From positions 29,344,001 to 29,408,000 of the forward strand of contig JAJNNQ010000026.1 of NCBI GenBank assembly GCA_027886175.1: a stretch of DNA of 64,000 nucleotides, read 5' to 3'. Source of the DNA: Phylloscopus collybita. Taxonomy: Eukaryota > Chordata > Aves > Passeriformes > Phylloscopidae. Made by a program: the position numbers and the translations under genes. This document shows, in pieces, positions 25,235 through 38,443 of the stretch; positions within the stretch are counted from its first letter, which is position 1, and each line of letters starts with the position of its first letter. A model generated the notes under the pieces. It was not told the DNA's origin. It made no database searches and saw nothing but the letters and a program-made list of their open reading frames with translations.

Positions 25235-28200
25235 AAATAATAAAGAATTTTTTTTCTGAACCTGAGACTGTGGAAAATAGATGTCAGGAAGCAGACAGAA
25301 GAGTAACTTATGAGGGATGAGAACAAAGTCCCCAAAACACTGAGGCTTCATCTATGCACTGTGTAATCAGATACATGATTAGTCATGGCTCAGTTACCAA
25401 TCTGAATCTGACCTGATGAAACAAGATTTAAACATAAAAATGTCTGTTTATGGGGTAGGGTTGTTTAACTAAAACAAAAAGATAAGAGAGTCCAGTAGAA
25501 CTTGATGGCACAGATGAATTTCAGGCCAATGTAAAAACAGCCTCTAAACAATGGAAGACATGGAAGACTTTTTTTTTTTTAAATAAATTTTATAATAAAT
25601 TGTTCAAAATTACTGTAGGGTGGGGTTTTTTTTTTGTTTTTGTTTGTTTGTTTGTTTGGGTTTTTTTGCATTTTAAAACATCTCATATTTTATTACTTCT
25701 GTATTCACCTGTGTGACTCCTGAATCACTCGGGCTGTGTGAGCCATGCTACATGCCTCTAGCATTTGAATAAAGAAATTGAAACATCTGAATTAAACTTC
25801 CCCTTGCAGAAACACTTGTCAGTTACTGAAGTGATCTGTTTCCCCTGTGAGCTGATGCATAAGGGATTTTAAACATGTGCCACTGAAGTGCATTTTAAGG
25901 GCTGTTTTTTAACAGCCCTTTTGTACAACCCTGAAATGTATTTAACTTTCTCTTAACACTGCTTTGTTGGGTGCTTGCCAAAATAAATTTCTAATGCAAC
26001 ATGTATTATCTGGTTTATCAGTTTGGAATTTTGTCTACGTCTGCATTCTTAGTATTGATAAAACAGAGAAGTTTCTAGGAAAAAGGTTAATTCTGCAGGC
26101 AATTTCATGGCTTTGATCTCTGTGCACCAATCCTGGTAACAGAGAGGATAACCACAATGAGAAATGAGGGTATGCTTCAATAACAACTTCATACTTTGAA
26201 ACAAAATGAGGAAAAGGAATTTGAGGAAATTAAGTAAAATAGGTTGATCTCCAGAATATACAACGACTGCAACCTCTTACATTACAGGTAATGCATCACC
26301 TGAGCTTATTTTAGCCTGTTTCAGGAATGGCTCACTTGCAGACCACACCGATCTGCATCACCCAGTAACAGGAAGCATATGATTTCCTTTGGAGACAGGC
26401 AGGGGAGCTCTTCACACTGACATAATGGAGGTAGACACTTTAGGAATGCTTCAGAAAAAATTATGAGATGGATTCTATAATTTCTCAGAAAATGTTCAGA
26501 TCTTTTTTTGAGTAGCTTCTCTAATATGCATGTCAAAAAAGAGAAGGGCTATTTCTGATCTCCATAAAAGAAATGTATGAGTTAAATCTGGCAGTTATAA
26601 CTATTTCTACACTGAATTTTGATCTTAGTACCATATTGCACTGGCTGTTTTGTAATTATGTGCCATTAAAAGAGGATGTCTATCAAAATGTTAACAAGGA
26701 TGGTGGTCACTCTCTGTCAGATTTATTGAAAGCAAATACATTTACAAGTTCCATCATAAATCTTGGTCAAGTAATTGATTCTCAACTTATTTCCATAAAG
26801 CAGTTATTGTATTATGCAGGCAAAATCTCATGGTACACAACAGTTCAATTTCATCAGCTCTTCACATGGCAATGAAATAATAAACCAGTACTGTTCCAAT
26901 TTTGATTTATTTCATTGTTGCATATTAGCATAGAATACATGCATGTGTGGAATATTTTGGCAGAATACATGTTAAAAACCCCCAGGAATTCTCTTATTTC
27001 TGTTGGAATTCTAACAATAAAATGTCAAACTCTTATTTAAGAACAAAAAATTAAGTCTGAATATTTTAATGTTTTGTTTTGAAATGATGAAATCAGTATT
27101 TATTACTAGAGCTGGCACTAACACTGACATTAATACACATAAATAATGTGCAGAACCAAATGATGCAGAACTACTTCTTTAATCTCTTAAATTTTAGTGA
27201 GCAGTTCTAAACAAGAATTTGCTTCCTCTGCATATCTCAAATAATTAACTATTTAATGCAATTTGGAGCTCAAGGTGACTTTTCAACATTCTGGGCTATA
27301 GGTTAATATTTACCACCTATCTCAAGAATGTTTAGGAATTTTTCAAAGACTAATTTTACTTCAATGCCTGAGGAAGCCATATAATGGTAAATAGTTTTCT
27401 TTTGAGCACACTTAATGAAGAAGTAGGGACTTGTGTTTCATCTTTCTGTACTGATCAATGACTGAGCAATCAGCTGATATTTAGGGAATTCATATAACTA
27501 CTATGAGCTGTGGTTTCAGACTCCCTCAGCTGGAAAAAGAAACTGGAATTATTTGCTACTATTCAAGGTATGCACTTCTCACAGAATAAACAAAGAATAT
27601 TATGCTAGAGCATTCAGCATTCAGTCCTCCAGAATGTTGTAACTTCTTATTTCTTCCATCTGAAATTATGCAGGAAATTTGGGTTAAATTGACAAGTAGT
27701 TTGGGGAGAAAATAGTAAGCTGTTTAAATGAATATGCTGCAGAAGAAGAAATTCTACTCCAATACAAGATTATAGTTATCTGTGTGGGTCTAGTTACATC
27801 CATACTGAATGTTAGGTTTAGTCATCAATTTATGTTTAAGCCTACAACTGCTGATCTTGGGTACAAAAACCTGCCTTAGTCTAGTCCCCAGCGGGTGGCT
27901 GTACCCCAGATTTGGCAGTATGTGGAATGTCCAAATGCAACATAGTGGTGTCTCTTGGCCCTTCTGCTGTATTTGAAACTCATATGAATTCATTTGAATT
28001 TCATATACTGAAAATTGTAGCTGCAGAAAACCCAGCAATGATGATTCTGAAATTTCTTGGTCCATCATTTCTAGCCTTCTACAGACTTCTGTTTCATTCT
28101 CCTTTGCTTGTGATTAAAGGAAGTGGGGACAGAGAAAGAAGGCTCAGTCCTAAAAAGGACTTTGAAAAGCAGATTGTGAATCACTCTAGCGTGGGCCCAA

Positions 28201-28794
28201 AGTAATGGATGCAAAAATGTGGATTTTGTGTCTTAAGTCAAGTGGAGATGACCTTCAGATTAGACCCCAGGGATAACTGTGTGCTGTTTTACTCGATGGA
28301 TATTGTTCCTGAAAGGTGTTACTGACCGTTTTGTTCTGCTTAGATGAGCAAAACAGTCAGATCCGGATTGATGTTTATGCACTATGCATTCATTTTTGGC
28401 ATAAATTCAGTTTAATGTTTCCATTGTATATATCTTTTCTGCTCTTTTTGCATTCTGTAAAAAGACTGCACAGAGACAATATTGTGAAATTGAGGAAGAA
28501 TAGTAAATCAGTTGATTGATTTTGATATAGTTTCTGTCCAGAAAATTTTTAGACTTGAAGTAAGCATCTGAATAGATGTTGTATTTTTCCTGTGTAGTTC
28601 TATGTTTAAAATGCTGGAAGTGAGCCACAATTTTCTGGATTCACAGTGAACCACTTCAGATCAATATTACCCTGTCTGAATATATGCTGTATCTTGGCTG
28701 ACTACACAACAAGTTTGGAAGTTATCCTACAACTAGATTCAAGCACAGATCCCCATTTATCATGTAAGTAAATATATCATTTGTGTTTAAATGA
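25235..28794. other. Stretch without a recognised gene
   Basis: No gene or dispersed repeat recognised. It contains a T/G tract (25620-25669) and a short perfect hairpin with 10-bp arms and a four-T loop (25897-25920). It also has overlapping frames on both strands near 27790-28205 that have no coding context. Confidence 0.5.
25620..25669. repeat. T/G-rich simple repeat (TTTG units)
   Basis: A T run followed by five or so TTTG units and a second T run. This is an ordinary low-complexity tract. Confidence 0.9.
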
Positions 28795-28819
28795 TTTTTT
28801 TTTTCTTTTCCCTGCCCAG

Positions 28820-28943
28820 GAAAGAGGAATTTGATGACTTGCTGAAGGTTTCAGGAAGCCCCAGAGAAATGATTGCTGCATTTCATGATCAGTTTGGACA
28901 CACAGGATTTATGTACCGTGATAAACATGATCTGGCTACCTAG
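28820..28943 (+). CDS. Candidate terminal coding exon, gene unknown
   Basis: A strong acceptor (long T/C tract then CCCTGCCCAG, ending at 28819) leads into an open frame of 40 codons that ends in TAG at 28941-28943. The first base of the exon would complete a codon started upstream. The peptide begins KEEFDDLLKVSGSPREM and later reads FHDQFGHTGFMYRDKHDL. Its mix of charged, aromatic and small residues looks like folded protein rather than random translation of AT-rich DNA. I do not recognise the family. Potential poly(A) signals (AATAAA) follow at 29416 and 29952, the second before a T/G-rich stretch, so the exon could carry a 3' UTR of up to about 1 kb. No partner exon is identified in the window. 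It could also be an orphan fragment of a retrocopy or chance. Confidence 0.35.
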
Positions 28944-31148
28944 AAACACTGCTGTTTGCAGTTTTAATGGCTAAAGGGCAGCAGCAACTACAGGGCTCAC
29001 AAAGTATATGACGGCATATTCTGAAGCATATGGTGTCCTTTCTGGGTGTTCCTCTTGAGTTTTGCTGTGAAGAGGATTAAAGGAGAAGAAAACATATTTC
29101 CTTGGCTAAAATTCTGCTCACTCATAGGGGAAAAAGTCCAGAATTATATGCTTTCCCTACTGACAGAGTACTGTAACCCTACAGCAAGAAACTTGTGCCC
29201 AACACTGTTCTATGCATAGTAGATTGCAAATTGATACTGGACAGCCAACACACAATAGTTGGTGGCAACTCTGGACAGCAAGTGTTACAAAACTAAAGAG
29301 TAGTTGAAGGAAGCTAGTAGTTATAGTTGTTCTTCCAGAATTCCATACTGGGGGAGAAAAACAGAAACTGGAGTCAGAAAGATCAGGGAAGTAATCAGGA
29401 ATGAGGTGTGAGGGGAATAAAACAGTGTCCAAGAAAGAATCACATATGATGCCATGGCACACCGTTACCCTCTCTCTCTCTAGTCCCCCACTGCTGGGGT
29501 TTTAGCTGCTCGAGTAGGGGGCCCAGCTTTGATACACTCCAGCTGTGTAACCTTGACTCAGACTGCTGAGTCAGAGCTGTGAGACCGTCTGTACAGGGAT
29601 AAGAAAAGTAAAAAATTACAGAGAGCGGTAGGACTGCTGAGATGCGATTGCTAGGAGACCAAGGACTCAGCAGAGAAAACATCGACATGAAATGCTAACA
29701 TCTTAAGGAAAAAAAAATGAAGGTAGCTGGAGGCTGGTCTAGTCAGGGACAGTCAGGAACTGCCAGGTTGGGGTTGATCCAGTAAGAGGGAGGAGCAGCT
29801 CTGCCCCCACGGTGGCTCTTAGGAGCCAACCTTTCACTCCTCAGCAACACCTGCCTGCCTGGTGAAGGCTTTCCAGCTGCAGAACTGGAGTGTAAGCACA
29901 CCCGTACTTAACCTCACATTCACTAAATGCTGTCTTTTATGTGTACTGGCCAATAAAGGATTGCTTTATACCTGTGAGTTACCTGTATTTTGCTTGCAGA
30001 GTATTTTTGTGCCAGGCTAATGATGCCCAAACAAACTGACTATAAAAATATTTTGTAGAGGCTAAGAGGTGATTTTAATATTATGCTGGGAAGCCAATAT
30101 GAATATTTGAGAAAGTAGTAGCTTAATAGGAAAGGAACATCGTCTTGGAAGAAGGGATTTACATTTCTAGAATTAAAAAAAAAAATCATCTAGCAGAAGG
30201 TACACTGTTCCTGGGATGGATGAAGAATCCTTTGCTGCAGCCATACATCTAGAAAAGCTCTGATGCTCAGAGTTATCTGACATTAAATCATGTCAAGCAG
30301 AAGCAAACAGCAATGGAAAAAAAAAATCATTGATGTTTTTAATTAGGTTGTCTTGAATGCTCATCTGCATTCTAAAAGCAAAAGGCTTATTTCAGTAAAA
30401 ATCATGGCCAGCTTCTGTAGCAAGGAAACTGGCTGTACTCAAACTGAATTGGGTCCTAAATTTGTTGCTTGGCAAGAGCAGGGAAATGTTTTGCTCTGCT
30501 GTCTGACTCCATTGGCAGTGGTGCTTGTTAATCACACAACCCATTACAATGCACTGTACAAGGAGGAATCTCAAAAACATCTTATTGCTGAGCTAAAGGC
30601 TATAAAGTGCAGTCTTTTCTGCTAACCAGATTTGTGCTCTGTTGTTTTTAGTGGTAGTTGTACCAGTCTGTGATTATTCACAATTGGCGACTAGAGACTG
30701 TGGCTGATAACCCTGAGTGTGAGTGCAAGGAGGGGAGGACCTCAGAGCTCATGCTTTGAGGCAATATTTAGGCTAGCTTAACACTGTGCAATAAAATGAA
30801 GACAATAACATGGAAAAGGAAGGCTAAAAATGTTTAATTACTTTACCCTGATCACTCTTCTCCTTTCCAAGTTGGCAAGCAGGAACTAGAACTTGCCAAA
30901 CATGTTTTATTTTTAAATCTTTTATCCATTGGCAAATCTGCATATTGCATCAGACCTCATAAAGGTGTTTTATGGACAGTCTTGGACAGTATCCCAGCCT
31001 GTACAAACCCATGTGCTCATGTGCACACACTTAGAGAACAGCTGCATACAAGGGCAACCCTCGCTGTGGGGCGTGTGGGGGTCCATCCCCCACTGGATTT
31101 TGTAACTAAGTCAAAAATCTCTCTGAGTCATGCTTCCCCTTTTCTCAG

Positions 31149-31286
31149 TGCAGCACCAGGAGCAGTAGCAAGGCTAGCACCAAGATGAGCTCTGCAGCCC
31201 ACTGGAGGAAGTACTGCGCACCCATGCACTCCTTTGAGGGAAGGAATCCTCCTGCCCCAGCACCTTCCAACCCTCCAACTAGAAAG
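31149..31286 (+). other. Exon-like open segment (weak)
   Basis: An acceptor-like TTCCCCTTTTCTCAG ends at 31148 and a donor-like AAAG/GTCAGG follows 31286. The 138 bp between are a multiple of three and open in exactly one frame (46 codons, serine-, alanine- and proline-rich, containing AAHWRKYCAPMHSFEG). The other two frames have stops. The stretch is more GC-rich than its surroundings. No family is recognised, and the donor is weak. It may be chance. Confidence 0.15.
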
Positions 31287-32261
31287 GTCAGGAATTATTC
31301 ACATATACAGTGGGGTTTTTTTGTTTCTTGGATGCCCCCTCTAAACACTTCTCTAAGATATTTTTTAATGTATAGTAGAGCATGTGAGTATCAGCAATGC
31401 TGGAATACTGACAATAATGAGTAAATGGAGAAGGGGTTTAGTCTCATAAAAAATAGATATCTGTTAGTGGAGTCATAGTCCTGGCATAGCACTGCCTGAC
31501 TTCATCTGGGAGATGGGAATCACTGCAGCTGTGTACACTTTCATTTACATTGCTCAATTCCTGTCCTCCTTTCTAGTGCACAAACAGCCCAACTAACACA
31601 TAAATAATATTTTTTATATATCAGCATTCTGGTGAGTGTGATATTTAAATTGTGGTATTGGTATAAGCAAGGTCTGGCATTACCTGATGGCTGGTAGCTC
31701 AATAGGGCGTGATCTTGTTCTCATGGTTTAATTAAGTTAATTTTCCATGGTTTTATTCAATGAGAAATAAACAGGGACAGTAGCTGTTTTTCTGGGAATA
31801 AGGTATTTGAATCCCTTCTTTTGAGGTGCCACAGAGGAGTGTCACTTCATGTCACTGAAGAGACTGAGCTAACTTCTTAGAAGAATTTGTGTGCATTGTG
31901 TCTTCCATGTGTCTCTGGATGTGCTCTTCCACGCAATGTAGCATGGTCCAGAGGTGTCAGCAGTGTTTTGTATGACCGCTGTGACTGAAATGTGATTTCA
32001 TTATTACTATGCCCTGGCTGATCTTCAGAAAGTAAGGAGTGTCACAGGGTGAAAAAAAACCATAACTTGTAAGTAAAAACAATGCACTCAGGGAGGTATA
32101 TTTATGTAGTTTGTGTATTTTTAATTTTCACAAAAGCTAATTATTTATTACCAATGTCTGGCTCAAAATTATTCCTACAAAATCAATTGTTCTCAATCTT
32201 AAGCATTTGACAATTACAAATCAAGATTAAAAATGATAACTTAGTGATAAAAAAGACTTGA

Positions 32262-32309
32262 TTACCTTTAAAAGGTTCCTTCCAACTCAAACTATTCTAT
32301 GACTCTATG
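32262..32309 (+). mobile_element. Very short CR1 LINE 3' end
   Basis: Carries only the last part of CR1: GGTTCCTTCCAACTCAAACT, then TATTCTATGACTCTATGC as the tail. A severely 5'-truncated insertion on the plus strand. Confidence 0.75.
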
Positions 32310-34607
32310 CATATAGCATCTATCTCTAATTTTGACACTATTTTTATTTTTATCTTAGGTTTTAATACAGTTCCTTTGCATATTCCATCAAATGACCAGT
32401 GTATATTACAATCTTCTCAGTTCTGTATCCAATTTATTTTTCAAATAGTCAGTGTGCTGAATCATAGTTATCTTAAAGACCACATTTCTCTTCATTACCT
32501 GTCAAATGACTGTGCTCCATTGCAGCAGTGTGGCCAACAAAGTCCAGGAAGAATGCACTCCTGTGCATTCCATAGGATATTAACAGCTTTAAGTCTATGC
32601 CCTCTTAGCTAATAATAACCCATGTATTTCAGCCAGGTTCCAGGCCTCTTAGTTTTCTGGTAATTTTTCTTCAGTGATGAGAAGTTTCAGATTTAATATT
32701 TATCATTAACAGGTTAAATTAAATACTGAAATGAGTGACCCAGAATGCAGAATAAAACTCTGATACATATATAAATTATTATTTTTTACCCTGGACAAAA
32801 TAAGGTTTTCTGGATATAAAAGAAAGTGAATTGATTTATATAGATTAGCAACATATTTTGCCCTTTATGGATTTTGAAAGAGATGAATTTTCATGTAAGG
32901 AAACACAAAACCATGTCATGATTTTCAGTGTACAACATAGGGAACACTTTTAATCTATCAAAGCTGAGATTTCAATAAATCCTTATTCTAAAATGAACAG
33001 GTCAAAAAGGGAAATTTGAAACTACACATGAAGAAATAATTCTTTCCCAAATCTTCAATTCTTCCAGGCTTACATCTTATTGAAACCAAGTACAGTAAAT
33101 GTAATATTTTAATAATTGCAACAGAATAAACACACAGTTTTAATTTCTCCTTCTACCAATATTTATATATTTTTAATGTGGTAATTTAGAGACAGTGTCA
33201 TCTGAGGTGGTTTACAGTGGTTCAAAATTACGTTTAAGACCTCTTTGCGAGAGATTTCTTTTGAGCTTTTCATCTACTGGCCACAAATTTGACTTGGTCT
33301 TTTGTAGGGCCTGTGCATACCTAACAGTCTGATACAGATATCTTGGAGACCCTAGGATATTCCAAGTGGATTTAGGAGTTGTGTTTAGTCAACTGTATTG
33401 TCCTTTTTAGATAGGGTTTTATAACATTCAACTTCAGTCATCAGAAGTATAGGGGAAGGATTCAATTTAATATTGATACCTAAATTAGGTCTTTACCTCT
33501 GTCATGTGCATATATATAATTTATGTGCAGATATCTCATACAAATTAGGAACTCTCAAATGGCACTAAGTGTTGTTTCGTCAATTTGTCAATTAGTTGCC
33601 ATTATTCTTACTGAAGCCTAGTTGAAAAGAGACTTAATTGCAATTCAGTGCTTATTTACCTCCTGGGGTTTTTTTTCTGCCCAATTTGAGTATCTGCTTT
33701 AGGCGTTATTAAATCTTTCTGGAGTCACCAATTTATGGAGGAAGATATATCAAATTAAGACCTTTCCAAACCTTAAAAGCTTAAGATAAATTTAAGGGTT
33801 TAAAGTGGAATACTTAGGGTTTGGATATTTTAAGACAGAAAAAATAACAAGATAAAATACATCACAGGTGCTAAAGTGTTCAGTCTCATCACACATTAAA
33901 ATAAGAATGATCAAAAATCAAGATAAATCACTAATTTTATTCTGAGTAATTCATTCCTCATTATACTAAAGTCAACTGTTGACCTTAGCTACACACAGAA
34001 AATTATAATTTCTGAGAGCTCTGACATGTGTTGCCATTTCCCACTGCTGCAGTGTATGAGGTTATTGCCCTAGCTCTGTCCTAAGCAGGCAGTGTATCTG
34101 TTTCTTGCTGCTTCAGTTAACAACCTGGTATATGAACTCAAACAGTTGCTAATTGCAATCATCATCCAGGCCTGAGAACTGCAATGCTACATAATAGAAA
34201 TGCTGCCTACTCCATGTGCCTGCAGTAGGGTAACAAACAGTTTACTACTGTAACCTCATCATAAATTGCAGCATAAAGACAACAGGTCAGACATCTCACT
34301 TATGAAAAAAAAAAAAAAAGGCAAAACAAACCCAAATAAAAAAATCCAAACCATGAATGTCAAAGCAATGAAGGGAATGCAATTTTTTTCATCAGAAGGA
34401 TCACATCAATTAAGCTCATACTGCTGAAGAACAAAACAGATGGTAATAAATGCCAGTTTGTCTGGTGAGAAAGGCCATTTCCTACTTCAAAATATTTAAA
34501 TCTGTAACTCATGCAAATTTTTCATACATCTGAATAACTTCATTAAATAAGGAGCTTATATTTCATTAAGACAGAGGGGATACCTCATTGCAGTTACAAC
34601 TTCCTTG

Positions 34608-34926
34608 TTAGGGGAGCACCAGGTGTAGGCTGGTCTCTTCTCTCTGGTGACCAGTGGCAGGACCCAAGGGAATGGCCTGCAGTTGTGTCAGGGGAGGTTT
34701 AGGTTGGATATTAGGAGAAGGGTCCTCACCCAGAGGGTGGCTGGGCACTGAACAGGCTCCCCAGGCAAATAGTCATGGCATCAAATCTGCCTGAGTTCAA
34801 GAAGTGTTTGGACAATGCACTCAGGCACATGCTGTGACTTGGGGATGGTGCTGTTCAGAGCCAGGTGCCGGACTTGCTCCTTGTGGGTTTCTTCCAACCC
34901 AGCTTATGCTGTGATTCTGTGATTGA
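34608..34926 (+). mobile_element. CR1 LINE 3' fragment
   Basis: Plus-strand CR1 3' region: TGGTCTCTTCTCTCTGGTGA near 34631, AGTTGTGTCAGGGGAGGTTT near 34682, CAGAGGGTGGCTGGGCACTG near 34731, CAAGAAGTGTTTGGACAATG near 34799, and the tail GTGATTCTGTGATTG at the end. It is well preserved, with short indels and no coding capacity. The open frames on both strands at 34855-35086 run out of its tail and are incidental. Confidence 0.9.
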
Positions 34927-37900
34927 TAGCTTGGTAAATTCACAGGGACTAGGTTTGCTTTTTTCAAAAGAGAATCCTTTTAAAATTCTGATATGCAGAA
35001 TATTTGAAAACTTGAACTCTTCAATCCCATTCAGACTAAATGAAATTTCAAGAAGATTTGAATTTTCCATGAAAGAGAAAATTTAATTTTAGACTGACTT
35101 GTTGAAACCTACACTTAAAATATGATCTATCATATTCTTGCTATTGTGCTAAAAATCAAGATCTCTTTTCCATTATTACAGTTGTGGAAGTCACATTAGC
35201 TCTTAAAAATAAAAGTCTGTTCCAACAGGTCTTCCAGTCTATCCATAGCAATCTATCTATGGTAGCAGCCTTTTCAGAAATTATATCACTAAATTAAAGT
35301 TGGGCTGTCTTGCCTTGTTCTTTGAGTTTTATGCAATAACATTTTATTCATTAAAGCTAAATGGAGTAAAGATGTAACTTTATGAAAGACAGAAGACATA
35401 TATAGGAAGCCCAGAAAGATGATGAGGACTTAATAAAAATGAAATCTCTATCCTCTGTTTAATTATAAATATTTTCTATATTAAAATAACTTCAGTTGAG
35501 CAAAAGGACAAAACTACATTACTTACCCTTCTGTTTTAGAAGTGTCTTTTATGCTGGTTATTAATTTTGGTTAGTATAATAAACATGCCTGAAAGTAGCA
35601 CCTCAAATAAATGATCAGACACATGGAAAGAGAATTGACCTGTTTAAATGTCAAGAAATTGCACATTTAATTAGTGAGCTTGTTATTTCTCACAAGGAAG
35701 ATTATCAGATGACAGCATTCATATTTTAATTAGGAGAGAATACCTTTGCACTCTTCCTCAGGCAGAGTACAAAATTTGTCATGCAAGCTGCTTTTCTTTG
35801 TGAACTGTTCTGCTCTGACTGCAGGCCCGGATTCTCAGAGGCAAAACTGCACTGAAATAGATAGCACAGACACCTGAACAGCCTGGAGAGCCTTGGACAC
35901 TTTGACGTGAAAATGTTTTGAAGACTATCTAATGGCCTCTTCTAGTTGAGGAGATGTGCTGTCTTAACAGAGTCATAATTGTGGCCATAAACCTAATTTG
36001 ACTTCAGATTGGTATGGTTTCTATATACTCCTTTGATCCTCTATTTTGATCATTTCAACTAACTAGCCATTCCCAATCAGAAGACTAATTCAGCAGTCAT
36101 TTATGGTCATTTTGGTCCTTATGGTTTTAGTTGTCTTTGATTCCATCAGAATGAAATATCTACATACTTCCCTCACCTCAGCAGCAACATCTGTTCAGTC
36201 TTTTTCTTTAGTGTCTCTGGCCTCTGTTCTCAGCTTGCTTCTGAGCCATGTGTTCTTCTATTCGAGCAGCTAACAAGCATTGTGGCTGTTTCTTGTGATA
36301 TTCTTTGATGGGCTTCACTTTGAAGACTAGCTCCACTTTGTCTTTTCAGAATGAAATTGAATGTTCTCTTCAATCTTTAATATATCTGGTAGGTTTGATA
36401 ACATTGCTTATAGTCTGTGCTGCTCATTGGTCAAGATGTCTCATTAAAAAAGAAAATAATTATATATATATATACATATCTATATATATGCCACAACATT
36501 ACGCTGATGACAGCAGCCATAGTATCCTAGCAACAGACTCCTTTTAAGATGAGTTTTTCAAAGGGCTACGTTGTGTGTCCAGAATGCTTCAAATAGGCTT
36601 AATTCTCCATGCAGGTTCTCTAGCTTCATAATTTATTTTTTTATGCAAAATCTTCTTGTCAACAATACAATGTCATAAACCCTATATTTTTAGGTTTTGT
36701 TGTTTGTTTGTTTTTTTTAAAGTCTGAATTTTCATAATGGGATCATAACAAGGAAAAATGGAAGTTCTTCTCTTAGAAAATCTCCCATAGTAAATTGATG
36801 AAGAGTTTTCTACAGAAATTATTTTCATTATATGTGTGTTTTCTCTGCATTTGTTTTCATAAAATGGATTGATTTTGCTTTTGAAAACTGTGAAAAACTT
36901 TTTCTGTTCCTCAGGGAGAGTAGAATGCTTCCACAGTGAACTCTGTCTCTGCTCCAGGGACCTTCCATTCTGCCCAAGGGCACAGCTTCCAACAGGACAT
37001 GCATCAGGTAAGTCTGGGTGCCTAATACTTGAGCTCAGACAACATTCCAACACGGGGGTGATATGCTGGCATCTAACTGGCAGATGACTGAATCAGAAAT
37101 TAGGTCTAACCCTCTGACCAGCTAAGGAGAGAATCAGAGCATCAGGGTGCAGGAACACCACTGCCAATAAAAAAACAGGGAAGTGGAACAGATAGGTGGA
37201 AAGCTATCAAGAAAAAAAAAAAAATCTAGTTTTATTATTCCCCAGATATATGAAAAATATTAATAAAAAGTATAGTAAAGCAATACTAGGATACTTTTTA
37301 AATTTTACATTCACTGTATTACATAGATTCTCTTCTACCTTTCGGTTCTGTAAAATGTCAAAAACATGTACCTCTGTCAAGACTTGAAATAACTGTTGTT
37401 ATCCTGAGATGGGACTTTAATAGTTAGTTATCTAGGAGTTTACAATCTTTAGTAAGTCCATTTTAGTCTCACAGAATGTCAGAAATATAATCTGTTTAGA
37501 CTGTGAGCCTTATTTGAATGTTTTATGATATAAGATATAATAGCAATGCTACAATTAAATATTTGCCATTTTTTTCTGTGATGTTAATTTTTTGAGATCT
37601 CTTCAGTAAGAAAGTAAGTTGGGTTGGAACTTATAAATGTATTATGTCTCTGTATGTTTAGCACCATTATTCCTATGATACTGGTTTTGCTAGCATTATT
37701 TGGAAATCAGTTATTTGTGGAATATGTCAGCAAACTTGTAGAGATAACTTTAGAGAAGAACAATGAGAGAAAGCCATTACATTTATCATTGAGGAAGTGA
37801 GTAGGCAGAGATCTTCTGGTGATGTCCGAATGACTCCCTGTGGCAGATTATAGAAATATAGTTTTTCAACAAAGTAAAAAATAAAAATGACAGGAATGCT

Positions 37901-38405
37901 AGTGCAGTGGAATCTTTTAAATACTTTATACTTCTTAACTCATTTTCATACTCCTTATGTGGTTTCTAAGATTTTCCTCTGATTTTTCTCTTTTTTGATC
38001 AATAGACTATGGTATTCCTCTGGGAGATCATAATATTATAACATTCCCTATGCTATGGAGATATGCTAGGAAAACGAAGAAGAGAGCTGCTCTGGGAAAT
38101 GTTAAGGAAGAGTTCAAAGCCTTACAGTTTTTATGGTCAAAAACTCCCAGTGTGATTGTTTACTCTGACCACACCATAAAATAGCCCTTGAAGCTTTAAG
38201 CCTGTTTGGCATCTGACTTAAAACCCTTATGGGAGGATACTGCAAACACCAGTCATTGGTGGCAACTAACCCCGGAACAAGAGAATCTGACATGTCTTAG
38301 TGAGGTTTAGCAAGAAGATGTAGACATGGCTGAGAATGATCTCTTCTGGCTGTTTTGCAGAAAATACACTGTTTATATTCCAGCTATCTCCATTCATATT
38401 AACTC
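34927..38405. other. AT-rich stretch without a recognised gene
   Basis: No dispersed repeat recognised. A short AT dinucleotide run lies at about 36461-36488. An exon-like segment at 36915-37007 is listed separately. Other frames are unsupported. Confidence 0.5.
36915..37007 (+). other. Exon-like open segment with consensus splice signals
   Basis: A good acceptor (TTTTTCTGTTCCTCAG, ending 36914) and a perfect donor (CAG/GTAAGT, from 37008) bracket 93 bp, a multiple of three. One frame is open throughout, reading RVECFHSELCLCSRD and onward with five cysteines. The other two contain stops early. No family is recognised. This may be a cryptic or alternatively spliced exon, or chance. The adjacent open frame extends further left through the acceptor tract, which weakens the coding case. 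Confidence 0.2.
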
Positions 38406-38443
38406 AATAAACTCAAAAATATCTAATAAACTCATAAATATCT
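38406..38443. repeat. 19-bp tandem duplication at the CR1 5' junction
   Basis: AATAAACTCAAAAATATCT (38406-38424) is followed directly by AATAAACTCATAAATATCT (38425-38443), 18 of 19 bases identical. It abuts the truncated 5' end of the CR1 copy to its right. Replication slippage or an insertion-associated duplication could explain it. Confidence 0.85.

Larger units (their letters stand above)
28944..34607. other. Mixed non-coding stretch; possible 3' UTR at left
   Basis: From 28944 to about 29980 the sequence could be 3' UTR of the candidate exon. Part of it (29430-29960) is less AT-rich than its surroundings and might instead be an unrecognised LTR-like repeat. The rest shows no gene apart from an exon-like segment at 31149-31286 and a CR1 tail at 32262-32309, listed separately. 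Confidence 0.4.

Noticed and set aside
25897..25920. Perfect hairpin (10-bp arms, TTTT loop), followed by T residues
   Set aside because: It resembles a bacterial terminator, but the window is vertebrate-like and a single 10-bp stem is expected by chance at this scale.
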